64,000 bases of DNA from Achromobacter insuavis (GCF_902859645.1 NZ_CADIJR010000005.1:1-64000), one strand, 5' to 3'; counted from the stretch's first letter, positions 9,396-19,188 are shown. Numbers and translations: made by a program. Notes: generated by a model from the letters alone, not told the origin.

Positions 9396-11009
9396 ATGAC
9401 GACTCCCTATCTCACGCTCGAAAGCGTGTCGTACCTGCTGCCCGATGGCAGCCCGCTTTTTTCCGGACTCGACGAAACCTTCGACCAACGCCCCACCGGC
9501 CTGGTCGGGCGCAATGGCGCCGGCAAGACCGTGCTCGCGCGGATCCTGGCCGGCCAGTTGCCGCCGTCGAACGGGCGTTGCCTGCGATCGGGCAGCGTCT
9601 TCTACCTGGCGCAGCAGGTCTCCCTGCCCGCCGGCGCCACGGTCGCCAGCCTGGCCGGCGTGCAAACGACGCTGGACGCCCTGGCGCGCATCGAAGCCGG
9701 CAGCAGCGCGCCGGAAGACTTCGAGCGCGTCGGCGACCGCTGGGACATCCGCCAACGCCTGCGGCAAGTGCTGGAACGCGACGGCCTCGGCCACCTCGAC
9801 GCCGCGACGCCCGCCAGCGCCCTGAGCGGCGGCGAAGCCATGCGCGTGGCGCTGGTCAGCGCCCTGCTGTCCGAGGCCGACTTCCTCATCCTCGACGAAC
9901 CCAGCAATCACCTGGACCGGCCCAACCGGCAGGCGCTGATCGACCAGTTGCGCCATTGGCCGCGCGGCCTGCTGGTCGTCAGCCATGACCGGCAACTGCT
10001 CGACACCCTGGCGCGCATCGTGGAGCTCTCATCGCTGGGCCTGCGCGGCTACGGCGGCAACTACAGCGCCTATGCCGCGAGCAAGGCGCTTGAACGATCG
10101 AATGCCCTGGAGCGGCTCGAACACCACAAGCTCGAACGCCGGCGCGAAGAACAGGCCATGCAAGCGCAGCGCGAGCGGCAGGAACGCCGCCAGGCGCGCG
10201 GCCAGCGGCATGGCAAGGAGGCCAACCAGGCCAAGATCCTGCTCGACCGGCAAAAGGGCCGCAGCGAGGACTCGGCCGGCAGGCTGCGGCAGCAACATGC
10301 CGCCGCCCACGAACGCCTCGCCCAGGCCGTGCGCGACGCCGCGGCGCAGGTGGAAAAGGACGCCGACATCTCGCTGCATGCCCTGCCCGTCGCGCAGGCG
10401 GCGCAGCGGCGCGTGGCGGAGCTGGACGCCGTCACGTTGCCCTTCATCGCAGGCCCCACCCGCCACGTCGACCTGCTGCTCGGCGGCCAGCAACGCATCG
10501 CGGTCACCGGCCCGAATGGGTGCGGCAAGTCGACCTTGCTCAAGGTGCTGGCGGGCCTGCTCGCGCCCCTGTCGGGCGAGCGCAAGGGCGCGTCCGAATG
10601 CGTCTATCTCGACCAGCGCCTGACCGACCTGGTCTCGGATCGGCCCGTGCTCGAACAACTGCAAGCGGTCAACGCCGCCCTCGACGAAGGCGAACTGCGC
10701 ATGCGACTGGCGCACCTCGGCCTGGACGCGCGCAAGATCACGGCGCCAAGCGGCGCGCTCAGCGGCGGCGAACGCCTGAAGGCGGCGCTGGCCTGCGCGC
10801 TCTACGCCGATCCGCCGCCGCGGCTATTGCTGCTGGACGAACCGAGCAATCACCTCGACCTGCCCTCCACGCTCGCGCTGGAAAGCATGCTGCGCGGTTA
10901 CCCAGGCGCCCTGGCGGTGGTGTCGCACGACGACGCGTTCCTGGACAGCCTCGCGCTCACGGATCGGCTGCACGCCACGCAACAGGGCTGGCTCCTGGAA
11001 CCGTGGTGA
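9396..11009 (+). CDS. ABC-F family ATP-binding protein
   Basis: A 537-residue cytosolic twin-ATPase with no membrane domain. The first cassette has Walker A GRNGAGKT (38-45), signature LSGGE (143-147) and Walker B LILDEPSNHLD (from 164). A charged, Arg/Glu/Gln-rich coiled linker spans about 230-320. The second cassette has Walker A GPNGCGKS (372-379), LSGGER and LLLLDEPSNHLD. ABC-F proteins act on the ribosome E site to relieve stalling or protect from antibiotics. The subclass cannot be fixed by eye; it is shorter than Uup and lacks its C-terminal domain. It stands alone, with a 247-base gap upstream in which I see no named element. Confidence 0.9.
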   Translation: MTTPYLTLESVSYLLPDGSPLFSGLDETFDQRPTGLVGRNGAGKTVLARILAGQLPPSNGRCLRSGSVFYLAQQVSLPAGATVASLAGVQTTLDALARIEAGSSAPEDFERVGDRWDIRQRLRQVLERDGLGHLDAATPASALSGGEAMRVALVSALLSEADFLILDEPSNHLDRPNRQALIDQLRHWPRGLLVVSHDRQLLDTLARIVELSSLGLRGYGGNYSAYAASKALERSNALERLEHHKLERRREEQAMQAQRERQERRQARGQRHGKEANQAKILLDRQKGRSEDSAGRLRQQHAAAHERLAQAVRDAAAQVEKDADISLHALPVAQAAQRRVAELDAVTLPFIAGPTRHVDLLLGGQQRIAVTGPNGCGKSTLLKVLAGLLAPLSGERKGASECVYLDQRLTDLVSDRPVLEQLQAVNAALDEGELRMRLAHLGLDARKITAPSGALSGGERLKAALACALYADPPPRLLLLDEPSNHLDLPSTLALESMLRGYPGALAVVSHDDAFLDSLALTDRLHATQQGWLLEPW

Positions 11010-11189
11010 ACGCAATCGACGGCGCCTGACGGCCGGCGGGGCACACCATCGTCCTGCCCGCCGCGCGCGCAGCGGGGCTCGCGCCGCGCCTGCCTTGAAC
11101 AAGTCTTCTTTTGCGGGCCACGCGGCCCGGCTTGATCCATTTCGCCAGAGATCCGGCATATTCCCTTGGCGCCTCATTTACGAAATGGA

Positions 11190-11208
11190 AATGCCAATCA
11201 ATGGCATT
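11190..11208. promoter_or_regulatory. 19-bp dyad upstream of siderophore receptor
   Basis: Arms aatgcca and tggcatt flank a 5-base centre, 28 bases before the receptor ATG. The length is like a Fur box, but by my alignment it matches the Fur consensus at only about 7 of 19 positions. A different regulator or chance is possible. Confidence 0.3.
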
Positions 11209-11235
11209 GCTTTTCAAGTTTCAAGGGATCCCTTC

Positions 11236-13524
11236 ATGCACCCACATCCGTCTGGCTCGTCCGTCCTGCTCGGCCTGATTGCCCTGGCCCTGGCATCGGC
11301 CCCCGCCCAAGCGCGGCAGCCGGACGCCGGCGCCACGGCCTCGCCCGCCCCGGCCACGCTGCCCGCCATCGAAGTGACCGGGCAGACCGACGAACCCACC
11401 GAGACGACACGCGCCTATACCGTTCCCGCCACCCGCGCCTCGACGGGCCTGACCCTGAGCCCCAAGGAAACCCCCCAGTCCGTGTCGGTGGTCACGCGCC
11501 AGCAGATGGACGACCAGGGCATGCAGTCCATCGGCGACGTCCTGGGCAGCACCACCGGCATCACTTTCGTCGAGCTGGACAACGGCGGGCGCACCACCTA
11601 CCGGTCCCGCGGATTCGACATCACCAACTACAAGGTCGATGGCCTGTCGATCATCGGCGGATCCTCGTTCAACGGCGGCGGCAGCGGCGCGATCAACATG
11701 GACCTCTACGACCGCGTCAGCATCGTGCGCGGCGCGAACGGCTTGATGGGCGGCATCGGCGATCCCTCCGCCACCGTCGACCTGTTGCGCAAGCGCCCTG
11801 GCCGCACGCTCGGCGCGAGCCTGATCCTGCGCACCGGCAGCTGGAACAAGAAGAATGCCGTCGGCGACATCAACATACCGCTGGCGGCGGACGGCCGCGT
11901 CCGCTCGCGCCTGGTGTTCAGCGGCGAGAACTCCGACGGATTCCGCGACCGCTCGGGCATCGAGCGGCAGGGGTTCCTGGCCAGCGTCGCCATGGATGTG
12001 ACCGCCCGCACGCAGGTGGGGCTGGGCTTCCAGTACGAACACAGCATCTTCCACGGCGCCTCCTGGGGCGCCAACGTGCCCGCCTGGTTCGCGGACGGCT
12101 CGCCGACCCATTTCCGCCGCAGCCTCAACCTCGCGGCGGACTGGAGCAAGAGCGACATGGAAGCGAAGACGCTGTTCGCCTCGCTCGACCATCGCTTCGA
12201 CAACGACTGGAAGCTGCGCGCCGACTATGCCCACACCTCGCGCGCGGACCTGAGCAACAAGGGCGCCATCAAGGTCAACAACGGCAAGGTCCGCTGGCCC
12301 CATTGGAAGCAGGACGGCAGCGGCGCCTACCTCAATGCCATCCACTCGGAAACGGAAGGCGAAACCGACGCCTTCTCGCTGGATCTGTCGGGCCCGCTGG
12401 AACTGCTCGGACGCCGGCATGAACTGCTCGTCGGCCTGAACGGCTCCCGCATGGACGAACCGTCCTGGACCTTCAACAGCAGCAACTGCAGCATCGATGG
12501 CATCGCCGGCTTCAAGGGCCGCTGCCAATACCGCACCGAGTTGCCCGTGGCGGATTGGCGCGCCTGGCGCGGCGACGAATACGGCAACATCCGCGCGTTC
12601 CGCACCGACGCCCGCCGCGTCACCCGGACAACGCTATATGGCGGCTACGTCGCGGGCCGCTTCGAGCTCGCCGACGACCTGACCCTGATCACCGGGCTGC
12701 GCCGCAGCGTCTACCAGATCCACAGCGACAACTACAACGCGGCGGGTGTCCGCGGGGCGCGCACCGGCGAAAACGCCGCCCACGCCTGGACGCCCTACTA
12801 CGGCCTGGTCTATGGGCTGACACCGAACTACTCGGTCTACGCCAGCTACACCGATGTCTTCACGCCGCAGACCGGCAAGAACGAAGGCGGCGACACCCTC
12901 AAGCCCATCACGGGCGCGAGCTACGAGGCCGGCATCAAGGGCGAATGGTTCAATGGCGCGCTCAATGCCGCCGTGTCGGCATTCCGCAGCCTGCAGAAGA
13001 ACGTCGCCCTGAAAGACGGCGACAGCTTGACGCCCGATGGCGACCAGGCCTACCGGCCCGGCACCGGCGTCATCGTCAAGGGCGTCGACGCCGAAATCGC
13101 CGGCGCCATGACCGCCGCATGGAACGTCTATCTGGGCTACACCTACCTGGACGTCGGCAACAACGACACCGCCGACCGTCCCGACCCGCGCCATCTGCTG
13201 CGGCTGAACACCACCTACCGGCTGCAGGGAATGCTGCGGGGGCTGACCATCGGCGGCGGCCTGACCTGGCAAGGCAAGACGGTGTCCGAGCCCTATCCCG
13301 GCCAGCCGGATGGCCACGGCGGCTTCGACAGCTCGCCGATTCCGCTGAAGGGCTATGCGCTGTTCAACGCGATGGCGCGCTACGACATCAACCGCCATCT
13401 GTCGGCCATGCTCAACGTCAGCAACCTGTTCGACAAGACCTACTATCGGCAGTATGGGTTCTATAACGGCTTGATCTACGGCGAGCCGCGGCGGGTGACG
13501 TTGAGCCTGCAGGCGAAGTTCTAA
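11236..13524 (+). CDS. TonB-dependent siderophore receptor
   Basis: A 762-residue outer-membrane receptor for ferric siderophores. It has a signal peptide (residues 1-26, cleavage after SAPAQA), a short TonB-box-containing segment (PAIEVTGQTDEPTETT) and a plug domain beginning LTLSPKETPQSVSVVTRQQM. A large beta-barrel follows and ends in a C-terminal Phe (SLQAKF), as needed for BAM insertion. There is no N-terminal signalling (STN) domain, so it should not signal to an ECF sigma factor. The ATG at 11236 has AGGGA seven bases upstream; the frame's earlier starts lack a signal peptide. No siderophore synthesis genes are nearby, consistent with uptake of a foreign siderophore. Confidence 0.93.
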   Translation: MHPHPSGSSVLLGLIALALASAPAQARQPDAGATASPAPATLPAIEVTGQTDEPTETTRAYTVPATRASTGLTLSPKETPQSVSVVTRQQMDDQGMQSIGDVLGSTTGITFVELDNGGRTTYRSRGFDITNYKVDGLSIIGGSSFNGGGSGAINMDLYDRVSIVRGANGLMGGIGDPSATVDLLRKRPGRTLGASLILRTGSWNKKNAVGDINIPLAADGRVRSRLVFSGENSDGFRDRSGIERQGFLASVAMDVTARTQVGLGFQYEHSIFHGASWGANVPAWFADGSPTHFRRSLNLAADWSKSDMEAKTLFASLDHRFDNDWKLRADYAHTSRADLSNKGAIKVNNGKVRWPHWKQDGSGAYLNAIHSETEGETDAFSLDLSGPLELLGRRHELLVGLNGSRMDEPSWTFNSSNCSIDGIAGFKGRCQYRTELPVADWRAWRGDEYGNIRAFRTDARRVTRTTLYGGYVAGRFELADDLTLITGLRRSVYQIHSDNYNAAGVRGARTGENAAHAWTPYYGLVYGLTPNYSVYASYTDVFTPQTGKNEGGDTLKPITGASYEAGIKGEWFNGALNAAVSAFRSLQKNVALKDGDSLTPDGDQAYRPGTGVIVKGVDAEIAGAMTAAWNVYLGYTYLDVGNNDTADRPDPRHLLRLNTTYRLQGMLRGLTIGGGLTWQGKTVSEPYPGQPDGHGGFDSSPIPLKGYALFNAMARYDINRHLSAMLNVSNLFDKTYYRQYGFYNGLIYGEPRRVTLSLQAKF

Positions 13525-13525
13525 A

Positions 13526-13567
13526 TGAACGGGGCAGGCCCTTGTTGCCAAGGGCCTGCCCCGTTCA
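13526..13567. terminator. Bidirectional terminator-like hairpin, 18-bp perfect stem
   Basis: The arms 13526-13543 and 13550-13567 are perfectly complementary around a 6-base loop (gttgcc), immediately after the receptor stop and between it and convergent ychF. T tracts are weak on both sides, but the stem is exceptionally stable. Confidence 0.75.
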
Positions 13568-13606
13568 CATTCATGAAGCGCGACCGAACGCGCTTGGGAA
13601 CAACGA

Positions 13607-14698
13607 TCAGACGTTGAACAAGAAATTCATCACATCGCCATCCTGCACGATGTATTCCTTGCCTTCCGCCCGCATCTTGCCCGCTTCCTTGGCGCCCTGC
13701 TCGCCCTTGTAGGCGATGTAGTCTTCATACGCGATGGTCTGCGCGCGGATGAAGCCGCGTTCGAAGTCGGTGTGGATCACGCCCGCGGCCTGGGGCGCGG
13801 TGGCGCCGATCGGCACGGTCCAGGCGCGTACTTCCTTCACGCCGGCGGTGAAGTAGGTCTGCAGGCCGAGCAGCTTGAAGGCGGCGCGGATCAGGCGGTT
13901 CAGGCCCGGTTCTTCCATGCCCATGTCCGACAGGAAAGCCTGGCGGTCGGCGTCGTCCAGGTCGACGATTTCCGATTCGATGGCGGCGCAGATGGCGACC
14001 ACCGGCGCGTTGCGGGCGGCGGCGAATTCGGTCAGGCGGTCCAGCAGCGGGTTGTCGGTGAAGCCGTCGTCGGCCACGTTGCCCACGTACATCGCGCGCT
14101 TGGCGGTGATGAAGCAGAGCTGGGCGATGTCGGCCTTTTCCTCAGTGGACAGGTCGAGCGCGCGGATCGGCTTGGCTTCGTTCAGCTGCGCCACGCACTT
14201 TTCCAGCACGGCGACCAGGCGCTGCGATTCCTTGTCGCCGGAACGCGCGGTCTTCTGGTGGCGTTGCAGGGCCTTTTCGGCGGTCTGCAGGTCGGCCAGC
14301 GCAAGTTCGGTTTCGATGACTTCGATGTCGGCGATCGGGTCGACCTTGCCGGCCACGTGGATCACGTTGGGATCCTCGAAGCAGCGCACCACGTTGACGA
14401 TGGCGTCGGTTTCACGGATGTGCGAGAGGAACTGGTTGCCCAGGCCTTCGCCCTTGCTGGCGCCCGCCACCAGGCCGGCGATGTCGACGAACTCGACCGT
14501 GGCCGACAGGATGCGCTCGGGCTTGACGATCTCGGCCAGCTTCTGCAGACGCGGATCCGGCACCTCGACCACGCCGACATTCGGCTCGATGGTGCAGAAC
14601 GGATAGTTCTCGGCGGCGATGCCGGCGCGGGTCAGAGCGTTGAAGAGTGTCGATTTGCCAACGTTGGGCAGGCCGACGATGCCGCATTGCAGAGCCAT
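13607..14698 (-). CDS. ychF: Redox-regulated ATPase YchF (OLA1 family)
   Basis: A 363-residue Obg-related P-loop protein that prefers ATP. Walker A GLPNVGKS is at residues 9-16; a [20 protein letters not shown] switch region (DxAGLV) and the C-terminal TGS domain ([23 protein letters not shown] to [19 protein letters not shown]) follow. Length and both ends match the family exactly. YchF binds ribosomes and modulates stress and peroxide responses. In related genomes it lies next to pth, as here with one intervening membrane-protein gene. Confidence 0.97.
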   Translation of the reverse strand: MALQCGIVGLPNVGKSTLFNALTRAGIAAENYPFCTIEPNVGVVEVPDPRLQKLAEIVKPERILSATVEFVDIAGLVAGASKGEGLGNQFLSHIRETDAIVNVVRCFEDPNVIHVAGKVDPIADIEVIETELALADLQTAEKALQRHQKTARSGDKESQRLVAVLEKCVAQLNEAKPIRALDLSTEEKADIAQLCFITAKRAMYVGNVADDGFTDNPLLDRLTEFAAARNAPVVAICAAIESEIVDLDDADRQAFLSDMGMEEPGLNRLIRAAFKLLGLQTYFTAGVKEVRAWTVPIGATAPQAAGVIHTDFERGFIRAQTIAYEDYIAYKGEQGAKEAGKMRAEGKEYIVQDGDVMNFLFNV

Positions 14699-14793
14699 GG
14701 GAATCCTGTGTAAGTACGGTATTGATCGTTAACGTTCTAGTTTACCCCGCCGGGCGACGCGCCATGATGACCGCGCCCAGGGGGACGGACGGC

Positions 14794-15573
14794 TCAACCG
14801 GCCGCCGTGGGAGCCCAGCGCATCACGGCCCAGATCAGCAAAATGGGGCCGGCGTTGAACATGGCGTGCAGCGCGATCGCCGCGCCGATGCCCCGGCGGA
14901 TGCGGATCCAGCCCAGCACCAGGCCGGTGACCCATTGCGGCAGCACCAGCAGCGGCAGCAGCCAGTACGGCGTGTGATTGAAGACGAAGTTGGTCAGGTG
15001 CACGGCGGCGAAGGTCAGCGCCACCAGGTGGAAGACCCAGCCGAAGTGCTTCAGGTAATGGCGCCGCCAGGCGGTGTTCCAGCCCTTGAGCGGCTCCGAA
15101 CGCGGGCGCAGCGACCAGCAGGCCAGCAGCACGAAGGCGGCCAGCAGCAGGCCGGTCCAGATGCGCGGCCCGTACAGCACCACCGGCAGCAGCGCCGGGC
15201 ACAGCCACAGCGCCTGCTTGGGCCGGCGCAGGCCATAGCGGAACAGCATTTCCTCGACCAGCGGGGCCCAGATCACCGCCGTCAGCCAGGGGATGTTGGC
15301 CGGGTCCAGCCGATGCGTGACGCCGCCGGCGCCGGCCGCGGCGACCGCCACCGGCCCCAGGGCGAACAGATTGATCAGCCACAGCACCGCGGCCCAGGCC
15401 AGCAGGCGTCCGGGGCCGACGCCCGGCCACCAGTCCGACACCCAACCGATCGCCGGCGTGCGGCCAGGCAGGCGGCGCGCCGGATGCGGATGGCGCACGA
15501 AGCGCCAGAAGTCCGCCAGCTCGCTGCGGAAACGCAGCTTGCGCGGTTCGGCGAAAGCCGGAGCGCCGTCCAT
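14794..15573 (-). CDS. CPBP family intramembrane glutamic endopeptidase-like protein
   Basis: A 259-residue membrane protein with several hydrophobic helices. It carries the three CPBP/Abi motifs: WAPLVEEMLFRYGLR (catalytic EE at 107-108 followed by R), FAAVHLTNF (FxxxH) and LHAMFNA (HxxxN/B). These proteins are related to CAAX prenyl proteases; bacterial roles include bacteriocin immunity and membrane-protein processing, mostly uncharacterised. Its ATG overlaps the pth stop codon by one base (TGATG), so it is likely translated by coupling. Confidence 0.85.
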   Translation of the reverse strand: MDGAPAFAEPRKLRFRSELADFWRFVRHPHPARRLPGRTPAIGWVSDWWPGVGPGRLLAWAAVLWLINLFALGPVAVAAAGAGGVTHRLDPANIPWLTAVIWAPLVEEMLFRYGLRRPKQALWLCPALLPVVLYGPRIWTGLLLAAFVLLACWSLRPRSEPLKGWNTAWRRHYLKHFGWVFHLVALTFAAVHLTNFVFNHTPYWLLPLLVLPQWVTGLVLGWIRIRRGIGAAIALHAMFNAGPILLIWAVMRWAPTAAG

Positions 15574-16169
15574 CAGGCGTCGTTGCCGCTGTGCAACTGG
15601 CGGGTGGCCAGCGCGAAGTCGCCAGCCAGCATGGCGGGCACCACGGCGCGGCAGCGGTCGATGACCGCCTCGATCTCCTTCTGTTCCTCGCGGCGCGGCG
15701 GATGCAGCACGAAGTCCGCCACCTGCTGCGCCAGGCCGAGCGTGCGCGGATGGCCGATGCCGATGCGCAGGCGCCAGAAGTTCGGGCTGCCCAGCGCGGC
15801 CTGGATGTCCTTCAGGCCGTTGTGGCCGGCGTGGCCGCCACCCTGCTTGAGTTTCACCTGGCCCGGCATCAGGTCGAGTTCGTCGTGCAGCACCAGCACC
15901 TGCTCCGGCGTCAGCTTGTAGAAGCGCGCCAGCGCCCCGACCGCCTGGCCGGAACGGTTCATGTAGGTGTTGGGCTTGAGCAGCAGGACGTTGTCGGCCC
16001 CCAGGCGGGATTTGGCCACCATGCCGAAGAACGACTTCTCCAGCGCGAACGAAGCGCGCAGGTCGTCCGCCAGGTGGTCGGCCAGCCAGAAGCCCGCGTT
16101 GTGGCGGGTGGTTTCGTAGTCGGGACCGGGGTTACCCAATCCCACGATGAGGCGTATGGGAATAGACAT
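15573..16169 (-). CDS. pth: Peptidyl-tRNA hydrolase
   Basis: A 198-residue enzyme that releases peptides from drop-off peptidyl-tRNA and recycles tRNA. Family signatures are present: [20 protein letters not shown] with catalytic His23, [22 protein letters not shown] with Asp96, and [13 protein letters not shown]. Length is normal. It lies downstream of L25 and prs on the same strand, the conserved prs-rplY-pth order, but a strong terminator separates it from L25, so it may have its own promoter. Confidence 0.97.
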   Translation of the reverse strand: MSIPIRLIVGLGNPGPDYETTRHNAGFWLADHLADDLRASFALEKSFFGMVAKSRLGADNVLLLKPNTYMNRSGQAVGALARFYKLTPEQVLVLHDELDLMPGQVKLKQGGGHAGHNGLKDIQAALGSPNFWRLRIGIGHPRTLGLAQQVADFVLHPPRREEQKEIEAVIDRCRAVVPAMLAGDFALATRQLHSGNDA

Positions 16170-16184
16170 GATGGGGGGTGTTTA

Positions 16185-16225
16185 AACCAAAAAACCCTGC
16201 GCATGCAAATGCACACGCAGGGTTT
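16185..16225 (-). terminator. Intrinsic terminator after L25 (minus strand)
   Basis: A 10-bp perfect stem (16192-16201 with 16216-16225) with a 14-base loop. Reading on minus, GGGTTTTTTGG supplies the U tract. It should end the prs-L25 transcript before pth. Confidence 0.8.
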
Positions 16226-16266
16226 CGGGCGCAAGCCGCGGGAAAGCCGAAGCTTTCCGGCAGGAC

Positions 16267-16881
16267 TTAGGCGGCGGGAGCAGCCGGAGCGGCGTCGGCG
16301 TCGTCGGCGGCAGCGCCACCCTTGACGACAGCGGCGGCCAGCAGCGGGTTCTCTTCACCACCGTGCGGGACGTAGGTCACGCCCATCGGCAGCTTGATGT
16401 CGGCCAGGTGGATCGAAGCGCCGGCCAGGATGTCGGCCAGGTTGACTTCGATGAACTGGGGCAGCGCCGACGGCAGGCAGGTGATTTCCAGTTCGGTGGC
16501 GACGTGGCTGATGATCGCGCCGCTCAGCTTGACGGCCGGCGAGACTTCAGCGTTCACGAAGTGCAGCGGCACCTTGGTGCGCAGCGCCTGGTTGGCGTCG
16601 ACGCGCTGGAAGTCCACGTGCAGGACTTGCGGCTTGTAGGCGTGCCATTGAACCGAACGCAGCAGGACCTGTTCGTCCTTGGCGCCTTCGAGCTGCATTT
16701 GCAGGATCGAAGCGTGGAATTCTTCCTTGCGCAGGGCGTGGTAGATCTCGTTGTGGTCGAGTTCGATGTTCAACGGGGCAGCCGTACCACCATAGACAAT
16801 GGCGGGAACGCGGCCCGCGCGGCGCAGGCGGCGGCTCGCACTCGAACCCTGGACGCTACGCGCAGTGGCAGTAAATTTCAT
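16267..16881 (-). CDS. rplY: 50S ribosomal protein L25/general stress protein Ctc
   Basis: A 204-residue two-domain (TL5/Ctc) form of L25 that binds 5S rRNA. The L25 domain starts [21 protein letters not shown] and includes [10 protein letters not shown]; the C-terminal beta domain contains [18 protein letters not shown] and INLADILAG-like [20 protein letters not shown]. The tail is an acidic Ala/Asp-rich stretch. The ATG at 16881 has GGAG seven bases upstream. It lies 127 bases downstream of prs on the same strand and ends at a strong terminator. Confidence 0.96.
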   Translation of the reverse strand: MKFTATARSVQGSSASRRLRRAGRVPAIVYGGTAAPLNIELDHNEIYHALRKEEFHASILQMQLEGAKDEQVLLRSVQWHAYKPQVLHVDFQRVDANQALRTKVPLHFVNAEVSPAVKLSGAIISHVATELEITCLPSALPQFIEVNLADILAGASIHLADIKLPMGVTYVPHGGEENPLLAAAVVKGGAAADDADAAPAAPAA

Positions 16882-17008
16882 GGAAAACTCCAAAAACAAA
16901 AATTGGCGAAGCGGACTTCGCCGGTTGTGATCACGGCGCACAACAGGTGCGCCGTGTTGCTTGCGTCTTGCCGCGACCAGCAAGACACAAAAAACGGGGA
17001 GGCTGGCG

Positions 17009-17959
17009 TCAGTCGACGAACAGCGAGCTGACCGATTCCGCGTTCGAGATACGCAGGATGGTCTCGCCCAGCAGCGCGGCGCACGAAAGCTGGCGGATCT
17101 TGCCGCTGGCCTGGCCTTGCTCGGAGAGCGGAATGGTGTCGGTGACGACCAGTTCGTCCAGTTCCGACGCCTCGATGCGGTCGATGGCGCCGCCCGACAG
17201 CACGGGGTGCGTGCAATAGGCGTAAACGGCGCCGGCGCCGCGGTCCTTCAGGGCCTGGGCCGCCTTGCACAGCGTGCCGGCGGTGTCGACCATGTCGTCC
17301 ATGATGATGCAGGTGCGGCCGTCGACTTCACCGATGATGTTCATCACTTCCGACACGTTGGCGCGCGGACGACGCTTGTCGATGATGGCCAGGTCGGCTT
17401 CGAGCTGCTTGGCCAGCGCGCGGGCCCGCACCACGCCGCCGATGTCCGGGGACACGACGACCAGGTTCGAGAAATTGCGGCGCCAGATGTCACCCAGCAG
17501 GATCGGGCCCGCGTAGATGTTGTCCACGGGAATGTCGAAGAAACCCTGGATCTGGTCGGCGTGCAGGTCCATCGTCAGGACGCGGTCGACGCCAGCCACT
17601 TGCAGCATGTTGGCCACGACCTTGGCCGAGATCGCGACGCGCGCCGAACGCGGGCGGCGGTCCTGGCGGGCGTAGCCGAAATAGGGAATCGCGGCGGTGA
17701 TGCGGCCGGCCGAAGCGCGGCGCAGGGCATCGACCATCACCATGATTTCCATCAGGTTGTCATTGGTAGGCGCACAGGTGGGCTGCAGGACGAAGACGTC
17801 CTTGCCGCGCACGTTTTCGTTGATCTCGACCATCACCTCGCCGTCGGAGAAGCGACCGACGGTCATCTTGCCCAGGGACATATCGAGGTGGTTGACTACG
17901 TCCACGGCCAGCCGAGTATTGGCCGTGCCCGTGAAGATCATGAAGCTATCGTTTGCCAT
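17009..17959 (-). CDS. prs: Ribose-phosphate pyrophosphokinase
   Basis: A 316-residue enzyme making PRPP from ribose 5-phosphate and ATP for nucleotide, His and Trp synthesis. Conserved elements are [37 protein letters not shown], and the PRPP-binding loop [13 protein letters not shown] at 217-229. Length is typical of class I PRPP synthetases. It is preceded on the same strand by tRNA-Gln and a hairpin with a T-rich tail, so its promoter probably lies in 17960-18030, which I cannot resolve. Confidence 0.98.
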   Translation of the reverse strand: MANDSFMIFTGTANTRLAVDVVNHLDMSLGKMTVGRFSDGEVMVEINENVRGKDVFVLQPTCAPTNDNLMEIMVMVDALRRASAGRITAAIPYFGYARQDRRPRSARVAISAKVVANMLQVAGVDRVLTMDLHADQIQGFFDIPVDNIYAGPILLGDIWRRNFSNLVVVSPDIGGVVRARALAKQLEADLAIIDKRRPRANVSEVMNIIGEVDGRTCIIMDDMVDTAGTLCKAAQALKDRGAGAVYAYCTHPVLSGGAIDRIEASELDELVVTDTIPLSEQGQASGKIRQLSCAALLGETILRISNAESVSSLFVD

Positions 17960-18024
17960 GATGGATGATGCGATGGTCGTTTCGAGACACTAACGAGGTG
18001 ATGCGAGAACCTGCTGAAACCGGA

Positions 18025-18080
18025 AAATAAAAAAGCTGCTGAACCCGGGCCAGTGTCTTACAGGCGTGTTCAACAGCTTT
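18025..18080 (-). terminator. Terminator-like hairpin between tRNA-Gln and prs
   Basis: Arms 18032-18044 and 18068-18080 pair over 13 positions with one G-U wobble around a 23-base loop. On minus the stem is followed by TTTTATTTTCC. It would end the ispE-tRNA-Gln transcript. Confidence 0.65.
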
Positions 18081-18094
18081 GTTATGTATTCGGT

Positions 18095-18171
18095 TGGCTG
18101 GGGAGGAAGGATTCGAACCTTCGCATGCCGGAATCAAAATCCGGTGCCTTAACCAGCTTGGCGACTCCCCA
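18095..18171 (-). tRNA. tRNA-Gln (anticodon TTG)
   Basis: A 77-nt cloverleaf on minus. The acceptor arms TGGGGAG and CTCCCCA pair, the discriminator G is followed by an encoded CCA, the T arm contains GGTTCGAATCC, and the anticodon loop TTTTGAT gives anticodon TTG (18137-18135), decoding CAA/CAG. Its 5' end is one base after the ispE stop codon, so it is probably released from an ispE transcript by RNase P. Confidence 0.97.
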
Positions 18172-18172
18172 A

Positions 18173-19090
18173 CTATCTTGCAATCCAATTCCGCAACGGA
18201 TGTTCAGTCAACCCAGGACATGCCTGCACTAACCGGAACCGTGGATGCGTTGTGCTGTTTAATTCAACAGCGCCGCGCATTGTAGCGGTAATTTCCGTTT
18301 TCGCCAAAACGGCCTCCGAAAGTTCGGAAAACTCGGCGTACAAACACGCGCCAGATCCCGACATGCGAACTTGGGTTCCCGTGTCTTTCAACACACCCTG
18401 CTCTGCAAGCCACCGCGATGCCCTGAGAACCTCAGGATAAAGACGGTAGACCACCGGCTCCAAATCATTTTTCCCGAAGGAAAATGTAGGCGAAGCAAGA
18501 AAGTCCGCTATTGTGATGTAAGAAGAATCCCTTGTCAAATCGGGTGCGGAAAAAATTCCAACGGTCGGCACGCTCGCGTCCGGCTGCGCCACCAGATAGG
18601 CCCGCGCCGGCAGGTCCAGCGCCGTCAGTTTTTCGCCCACGCCCTCGGCAAAAGCGGACTGGCCGAACACGAACACCGGCACGTCCGCGCCCAGCGGCAG
18701 CGCCAGGTCCATCAGCTCGCGCCGCGACAGGCCGGTGCCCCACAGGCGATTCAACGCGATCAGCACGGTGGCCGCGTCGCTCGATCCGCCGCCCAGTCCG
18801 CCGCCCTGCGGAATGCGCTTTTCCAGCGCGATCTGCGCGCCCTGGCGCGTGCCGGTGGCCTGTTGCAGCGCGCGGGCGGCGCGCAGGGTGAGATCGTCCT
18901 GTTCCGACACGCCGGGCAATTCCGTGGCGCGGCTGATGACGCCATCGGCGCGCGCCTCGAAATGCAGCGTGTCGCACAGGTCGATGAAGCGGAAAGCGGT
19001 CTGCAGCAGATGGTAGCCGTCGGGACGGCGGCCCACCACGTGCAGGAACAGGTTCACCTTGGCGGGCGCGGGTACGTCGTAGAGAGTCAC
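18173..19090 (-). CDS. ispE: 4-diphosphocytidyl-2-C-methyl-D-erythritol kinase
   Basis: A 305-residue GHMP-family kinase phosphorylating CDP-ME in the MEP isoprenoid pathway. The N-terminus PAPAKVNLFLHVVGRRPDGYH is canonical, the ATP-binding GHMP loop is PQGGGLGGGSSDAATVL and the C-terminal motif is VRMSGSGACLYAEF. The start is GTG at 19090 with only a weak ribosome site, but it gives the expected N-terminus. The 3' portion (about 18173-18540) is clearly poorer in GC than the 5' portion: four 60-base lines counted by hand average about 49 percent, against 70 percent for one upstream line. It is followed directly by tRNA-Gln. Confidence 0.95.
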   Translation of the reverse strand: MTLYDVPAPAKVNLFLHVVGRRPDGYHLLQTAFRFIDLCDTLHFEARADGVISRATELPGVSEQDDLTLRAARALQQATGTRQGAQIALEKRIPQGGGLGGGSSDAATVLIALNRLWGTGLSRRELMDLALPLGADVPVFVFGQSAFAEGVGEKLTALDLPARAYLVAQPDASVPTVGIFSAPDLTRDSSYITIADFLASPTFSFGKNDLEPVVYRLYPEVLRASRWLAEQGVLKDTGTQVRMSGSGACLYAEFSELSEAVLAKTEITATMRGAVELNSTTHPRFRLVQACPGLTEHPLRNWIAR

Positions 19091-19188
19091 GGCGGATCGG
19101 GAAAAAGGACGATTGCGTCGATTTTAGCGATCCGCCGGACACGGCGGCGCCAGGCGCGGCAAAGAAGGACCGTCGGCACGGCCCCGGA

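Noticed and set aside
11190-11208. Fur box at the siderophore receptor
   Set aside because: The dyad has the right length but matches the Fur consensus at only about 7 of 19 positions, so I list it as an unassigned dyad.
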